This document shows, piece after piece, positions 57,604 to 64,000 of a stretch of DNA of 64,000 nucleotides; within the stretch, counting starts at the first letter, position 1, and every line of letters begins with the position of its first letter. This stretch comes from Sternotherus odoratus (lineage: Eukaryota; Chordata; Testudines; Kinosternidae), in contig JAVMKO010000003.1 in assembly GCA_032164245.1 (NCBI GenBank), positions 63,186,390 through 63,250,389 on the forward strand, in the 5' to 3' direction. A program made the position numbers and the translations under genes. Below the pieces are notes generated by a model, which was not told where the DNA came from, ran no database searches, and saw nothing but the letters and a program-made list of their open reading frames with translations.

Positions 57604-60600
57604 CAAGTTTGCATTTGATTTTCATCTATAATTTGTTATTTTCTGATTTCAGAGTAGAGGAGAGACTGCTGGCTTTATCACTTGTCATTTGGAAAGTTAC
57701 CTGGGACCAGGAGAGATGCTTACTTTTTCATAATAATTATAAAAAAGAAAACTAAAATGAAATATAGACTTAATTTTAATTTATCCTTGTCCCTCTAGGA
57801 TATATCAATAGGGAAATAAATATTTTCTCAATGTTGTACAGCCCTTCAAATGGTCAGTGTCTTCTGAAAGGCATCTGTTTTCTTTATTTAGGCAGTATCT
57901 CTTACCATTTCCAACATATTTGTAAATGGCTTGTTGGGGGGGGGGGCGAGGGAAAGCAGATTTACAATATCACAGAAATTATTTTTCTGCCAGAACTGTA
58001 AATACTGGTGTGTGCACACATCTGTGTGTTTATCTGTAATTATAGCAGCCATCAAGCTAAACTAAACAAGTCAGAACAATTTATCAAAATAGTATCTGAT
58101 CCCAGTGGAAAATAGCAGTTGCTCCCAGTTGCAACTGCTTGTAGGGAAAAATAATCTGATAAATAAGTAGATAATGTTGTACAAAAGATATACTGTACTT
58201 GCACTGAACCATGTTTTCAGTGTCTGCCTTCATCCACTGGTGCGTATAGTAAAAGATGGCTGCAACTGAAATTTGAAGTTCAAATGAGCCAGAGTATAGC
58301 AAACATTGAATGTGTTCTGAAGCATCATTTATATTGGCAAAATTCTCAACTAGACTCCCATAAAACTGACAGATATTAGATAGATTTATTGCATATCAGC
58401 TTTAAACCAGAGGGAGGATATCTGCTTCTCATAAAGCTACATTATAAAAAATCAACTGCTGTACTAAGAAATCATCACTCAAGTTAAAATGTATGATAAA
58501 GTTCCCTTTGTGGTTGATTCTTTTCTAGCAACATCTGCTTGTAAATGTTTTCACAGGGGAAGATACCATTTGGTTTTAAATACAGAATAGCTAAAAGCAT
58601 TTCCTGGTATCTTTTTGATAGCCCCCTAATCTCCAAAGTTGTTGGCAAAAGCTGCATGAAGCAAATCTGTAATATATCCTGTCTCTTTCTGAGAAACTCA
58701 AAAGAAAATCAGAGCAGGGAGTGGGGGGGCGGGGAGTAAGACTCTCAGTTTATTCCCCCCCTTTGCTGGTCCAACTCCAACCAGTGATGTGGAGGATGGG
58801 CAGAGCCTATGTTCTCTGGTTGCTTCCTCACCTATTCGGTGCTCCATGTTCCCCTAGAGGCACAATACTAGTACCATCCCTGTGTTTCTCAGAGCATGGG
58901 GACTAGAATTCTTCCTGGTCTTTGTGTGGGCTACCACAAGGGGGCTAGGGGTGTGTGGGAGGGGGAAAGGTTCCTTGCACCTTTTCCTTCCATTGCACAA
59001 CAGTGTAACAGCCAAGCACAGCAATAAAGAGTCCTGTATTTCACAAGAGAAACAGAAAGGGCAACCTCTTTTGAAAGAATGTAGTAAAAGTTACCACCTT
59101 ATCTTGTGAAAAAGCAATCAGTAATTCACCTCTCTTAAGGTCTGTGTATCTGGAAGAGAGGTAGATATACATTTTAGTGTAATTCCCTTTGATTTAAATA
59201 CCACAACACACAAATAAACATCAGAGCTGAGTTTGCACAGGTGCGAATGACCACACAAGAGGCAGGCAGTGAGCAATCAAGACCTTTTTGGAGCTCCTTC
59301 AAAGTTTTACTCTAAATATTTTTTATTTTATTTATTTATCCAATCCTGTATTCCATAAAACACCGTTTGTTTCTCACATATGTCTTTAGGCTGCATATTT
59401 TTTCTCTCTCTCATTTTATTCTGACTCATTTATGTACAGAGAAACTTTACAATTCCTAATGGAGCTTTGCGTGAGAAGTGGAGTAGGATTCTCAATACAA
59501 ATTCATTCTCACACATTGAAATTCACATCTTCTACTGTTGTATCTTTCCTGAAATGTATTTCTCCTGTGAACTGAAATTCATTTCATCCAAGAGCACTAG
59601 GCTGTTGGGCCCTCACAGAAACGATCATGTGCAACAGGAATCATTATGCTTTAAGTAGTTGTAACATTGGTTCTCATGAAAGTGACCTTCAACTCCTTTT
59701 CTGAGATCCTCCAGCAACATGTATGTATGCAACGCATATGTGCACTGACACCTTACTGCAACAGATAAAATATCTTGTCAGTATTATCTATCCTGTATTA
59801 TCTGTCCTGTAATTGTATGTATGCAAAGATCATATCAGAATTAAAACTGAAATTGTCTCACATGAAGGAAAACATATAAGAGCGGCATTTGTCATGATGT
59901 GTGTCTTACTTTGCAAATAGCTACACTGCATTGCCAACAAACTGAAGTACGAATCAGTACTGTTTTCATCCTGTGAGTGTGAACATGAAGTGAATACAAA
60001 GATGGTTTTGTGTCTGTAATATATTCATGAAGTCTTTCTCGCTCTCTTATATATTCTCATTGAAAAGAACAAATCCATTAAATTCCTTGAAGATTTTATG
60101 GGTGGAAGGTTTGGAAAGTAGTTTGAATGACTTCCCCAGCCACTGGAATGTCCCTCCAGATTCAAATGTAATAAAGTTAAATTAAATGATTGGACACAAC
60201 TCCAATTAATGGAGAGTTTTGGATTTTTTTCCTTTTTTTCAACCATATAACTCTGAGGCTTCTGTCTTGCATTCTGTGCCTAGATTACACTGTATGGATT
60301 GGATCCAAGATGTTATGAGAACCGTACTGCCCGACAGACAGAGCCAAGACAGAGCCAATTGCAGGATTGGTGCCTAGCATTATGCTTCTCATTTTGGTCC
60401 AAACAAGAATCCCATATGATGTGATGTTGGTGTTTTTCATAACTATTCAGCAACCAATATCAAATCTGATGCAATATATTCAGTCCCAAATATGAATCTA
60501 ATTTTACTGAAACTAATTCAAAATTGGAAAGAGAAGATGAAAATATTTTTTGTCTTATTATTATTCCTAATTTGTGCTGATTTTCATATGCCTGATTCCT

Positions 60601-61936
60601 GGAGTTCTCATGCACAGCCACAAAACCTTCGAGTAAGTTGCTGCTCATTCTGAATCTTCTAAATAAAGCATTTGCTCTGCTGCTTTTGGACTAAAACTCA
60701 CAAAAACTATTTAGCTTCCTTTTTTCTCCACAGCAACTTTACTTCATCTTTGATTTCCCAAATGAGGAAAAGAAGGGCCTGGGATGATCTTGATGCTGTT
60801 CAGTGATAGCACTGACTTCCATGTGGTATGGATTACTCCCTCTCCAGCTAAATGCAATGGATATATTGCTTCTAAAGGATGCCTAAGAGCAAATGTACCA
60901 AGAACGCTTCCAGATTTGCTAAGGACAACAAAGATTTCAGCAAAGCTACTAACTTTGTCTTGAAAGTGTTTTTGTCATTGCAGAAATTCAGGGAACAAAA
61001 CAATTTTTTTTCATGAATACATGACTTTGCAATGGTGAGACTATTTTAAACAAGTCTGATGTTTTAAGCTCCTTTCCTTATATAGACAGTAAATCTCTTT
61101 TGAGGCATCTCTTCCCATCTCACACAGTCTAAGATATGCTAGAGTTTATTGGGTGCAGCTGAGATCTGTCCTGATATATTTTCAGGTAAATACAAAATGC
61201 CAGCTCATTGTTTTGTCCACTACTCTGTTCTTTTGTTTTGATTGAAAAGACATTTATTTAGACTCGGTTTCCTAGAAATCACATTTCTTTTTGGTTAAAG
61301 TTGCCAAGGAGTTAGACTTCAAACCATCACATTATCCCAGTCACATCTTATTACCTTCCATTAGATGTGATAGATGTAGCTGGTTGTTATATACTACAAC
61401 AGTGTGTGTATATATGTTTAAAAGAGAGACAGTTTTCTGAAAGTGTCTTAAAGTTTCAATTAAAAGATAATGTTTGTAGTGATCCTCCAGGATTTCTGCT
61501 CCCTGTATTGCCTGCTTGTGAGTTTTTTGTTGATTTGATTTTTGGAGTGGTAATAAATTCAGACTAGCAAGTGAAAAAAACAAAAACTCCTACCGATGTC
61601 TACCCAAAGGTGATTTCCTTCTAACCCACCACAAACCTTTTTCCACTGATTCACTGTGCCTTGACATATCAAAACAAGATGCATTGCTCTCAATAATTAT
61701 ATGTCAAGGCCAGTGAATCAATATTTCTGCTTTTATAATGACTCAATCAGGCACCAAATTTGAGGCTACTTGCCTGTTGTTTTGGAGACCCAATCATATA
61801 TATGTCATTGTCCCAGCAGGATCATAATAAAGGATTTTTTAATTATATTATTATAATAATAATCTCAACAACAATGTTGAGATTATTCAAGAGGACAGCT
61901 TGATTAATGCTTAGTGCCAGTAGAGAGTAACCCTAA
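57604..61936. other. AT-rich unique-looking sequence
   Basis: No gene, RNA gene or classed repeat is recognised. There is a G-run at about 57935-57947 and a small hairpin at 61858-61887. Open frames are at most about 75 codons and carry no motif. Confidence 0.5.
61858..61887. repeat. 13-bp perfect hairpin
   Basis: 'aataatctcaaca', loop 'acaa', then 'tgttgagattatt'. It follows an AT-rich run of 'taataataa' type. No adjacent gene gives it a role such as a terminator. Confidence 0.85.
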
Positions 61937-62150
61937 TTGTAGGTACTTATATGGCTCCCGTTACCATAGTATCTACACACATCACAATCTCACAAGGGTG
62001 CTGTGAAAGAAAAGGATTATCATCGCCGTACAAATGGGAAATGGAGGTAGAGAAAAGTTAAGGGATTTGCCCAGGGTCACACATGCAACCTGTGGCAGAG
62101 CAGGCTTATGCCCTGATCACCGACCCATCCTTCCTCTTCCCCAATGGATG
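61937..62150 (+). mobile_element. MIR-like SINE
   Basis: 'atatggctcccgttaccata', 'cacacatcacaatctcacaa', 'caaatgggaaatggaggtag', 'gatttgcccagggtcacaca' and 'ctgtggcagagcagg' follow the order of the reptile MIR/CORE-type SINE also seen at 56884-57603. Diverged, with no clear target duplication. Confidence 0.75.
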
Positions 62151-63755
62151 GATCCCACTTGACACATGTGAACCCAATTTAGTGGGACTTTGTCTCTCCT
62201 GCTGTCTTGACCACTACTAACTGATGGAATTATGTAATGTCTTCTTATTGAAATGCAAAACTACTCACAAACAAATTTTGAAAGTGAGCATATCTGTTTT
62301 TTTTAAAAAAAGCTTTAACCCTGCACACCTGCACACTTTCAATTGGTTCACTCTTCTGGGAAGAGAACTTTTCAACTACAAAATCCCCAAATGTATGTTT
62401 TTTCACTGTTAAAGTAGGCATTCCACATATTCCAGAGCAAGACATGGCCAGTGACATTTCCCATAAAACAGAATTAGGGAGCAAGGGAGAAATCTAACAA
62501 AATGAAATGGTGAACACATTCATGTCATAATCTGTGAAACTGAAATTCAGAAAACAAGGCAGAGTTGCATTAGTGTCACCCGAAGGGAAAGAAACCTAGT
62601 GGTTCATGTCCCTCTCTGCCTGCTAAGACACAAACACTATTAGTGTGAGTGGCCTAGAATCCCCAACATCATGTTTGCTTTGGGTCTTAAACCAAATTCT
62701 TGAACATTGGGGTCACAATTCATGGTTAGAGGCATTACTCTAAAAAAAAAAAAGGTGATTTCACATTCATGGAAGTACTTCCTGGGATTATTTCCAATAG
62801 TAAGATCCCTCCATGCTCTGTTCTTTCCTACTGTCGTTTTAGCAGACAACAGAAAAAGCTTGTGCTAGCTAGAGCTAGTAAGACATCAATCAGTGTACTC
62901 CCTGTCCTGCCAAAACATCCAATGATGTGAGATTTAGGCATTTTCCCTATTAGTGATTTAATAGCTGTGTACATATATTTAAGATTGCCACATAAATTAA
63001 GGCTATCTTCCACAGGATCAGGTGACATGGTAGATATCAAACCTTCATAAACTTTGTTTCATAGGCAATTCTTTCAAACATACAACTCTTTATAGACAGG
63101 ATACAAGTAAAATGTGAAGCTTAATGTTTCAGCCATTTTAAAGCTGTTCTCCTGAAAACAATAATTTACCTTTATACGGGACAATGAAAAAATTGTGAAT
63201 TTATTTTATCCTCTCAATGACTGGAGGGATTTCCCTCACACTTTCCATAAAAGTAAGCAAAAGGAAAATTAAGAATTGAATGCTACAGCCCTAGAAGGAA
63301 ATTTTCAGAGAGTTATGAATTTGTGAAAACTGGGGAATTAAAATGGAAAGTATTTGGCAGCCATAATTATAGAGATTGCCGCTCCAGCAATCATGGCTCA
63401 GTGTGTCTACATTTTCATTGTGTTTCTTCCCTGAAGTTCTGATATAAAATCCCTGATCCCTGATGTGTCCCATCATGGGTCCTGGTGAGTCAAAGCTGGT
63501 GCATTCATGCCAATGTAGATTTCTTTTTTTTATGTATACCCGAGAAGGTTGCTACGCGGAAAGTTCAAGAATTCATTTCACCTATGACTTTGTATAGGCA
63601 TGTCTTATAATGATTTCCATCAGTCATTTTTATCCCCAAATGAACTCAAAATTAGTCCCTCCACTTAAAGGGTAGTGAAAGAGGAAAACACTTAATCCAT
63701 GGGGCTAAGTAGCACTTTATATAATTAAATAAATAAATGAACAATAACAACCACA
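62151..63755. other. AT-rich stretch, no gene recognised
   Basis: Nothing classifiable. Short frames on both strands have no recognisable motif. Confidence 0.5.
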
Positions 63756-63764
63756 ATAATAAAC

Positions 63765-63960
63765 AATCCACTTCCCTGAGCTACATAAGTTACACTGTAG
63801 CTAAGCACCTGTACAGTGCTACGGCAGGGGAGGGCTTCTCCCACAGACATCGCTACTGCCTCTCACAGGAGAGCTCTCTCCAGTCAGCATAGAGTATGTT
63901 CACTAGACTCATTACAGCAGCACAGGTGCAGTGATGCGTTTCTAGTGCAGACTACCCCTT
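63765..63960. mobile_element. Harbinger-like MITE fragment
   Basis: 'ttccctgagctacataagtt', 'acactgtagctaagcacctg', 'gagggcttctcccacagaca' and the right end 'tagtgcagactacccc' follow the layout of a reptile MITE ending in agtgtagacataccc. The left terminus is not identified. Confidence 0.45.
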
Positions 63961-64000
63961 CTTACACCCTTCTACAGGATCCAGAGCCTCTGTCTGGAAG

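Noticed and set aside
61858..61887. Hairpin as a transcription terminator
   Set aside because: No gene is nearby and the context is vertebrate; it is more likely a chance or template-switch palindrome.

Overview
The window is vertebrate nuclear DNA. It is most likely sauropsid and probably turtle. That rests on CR1 LINE fragments in several lineages, SINE-like repeats of a type I associate with turtles, hAT and Harbinger-type MITEs, endogenous-retrovirus-like LTRs and a 5S-rRNA-derived SINE. I find no intact host protein-coding gene, no tRNA or rRNA gene, no CRISPR array and no prokaryotic features. Short reading frames across the window have the length and composition expected by chance in AT-rich or low-complexity DNA, or they lie inside decayed transposons. 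The window reads as a gene desert or the inside of a very large intron.

Layout. 1-4.06 kb: AT-rich, nothing recognised. 4.06-6.06 kb: a repeat element carrying C-rich/G-rich and 46-bp minisatellites. 8.57-10.4 kb: a Harbinger-type MITE, a foldback SINE-like repeat and an inverted-terminal-repeat DNA transposon. 10.5-14.25 kb: a decayed CR1 LINE with readable reverse transcriptase motifs, split by a 1.1-kb insertion. 15.4-20.7 kb: a nested complex of CR1s, two LTRs and a hAT MITE, then a second RT-bearing CR1 relic. 24.26-25.24 kb: a second copy of the 4-kb repeat with a different minisatellite. 25.3-28.9 kb: LTR-like and hAT elements. 33.76-38.04 kb: a decayed autonomous hAT transposon, itself hit by a solo LTR and a CR1. 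39.34-40.70 kb: a TA-flanked MITE swollen by a GC-rich palindromic minisatellite. 47.3 kb: 5S-derived SINE. 51.5-57.6 kb: MIR-like SINEs, foldback repeats and a 1.3-kb inverted duplication with a hAT insertion in only one arm. 57.6-64 kb: mostly unique AT-rich sequence with one MIR-like SINE and a terminal MITE fragment.

The main value of the window is as a record of transposition order. Many insertions show target-site duplications (3-bp Harbinger, TA, 5-bp LTR, 8-bp hAT, 7-13-bp SINE), so their relative ages can be read. I see no convincing candidate for a new host gene system. The most unusual structures are the minisatellite-expanded mobile elements, the foldback SINE-like copies and the inverted duplication that preserves an empty insertion site. 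Family names rest on recognition of sequence motifs, with no database search.
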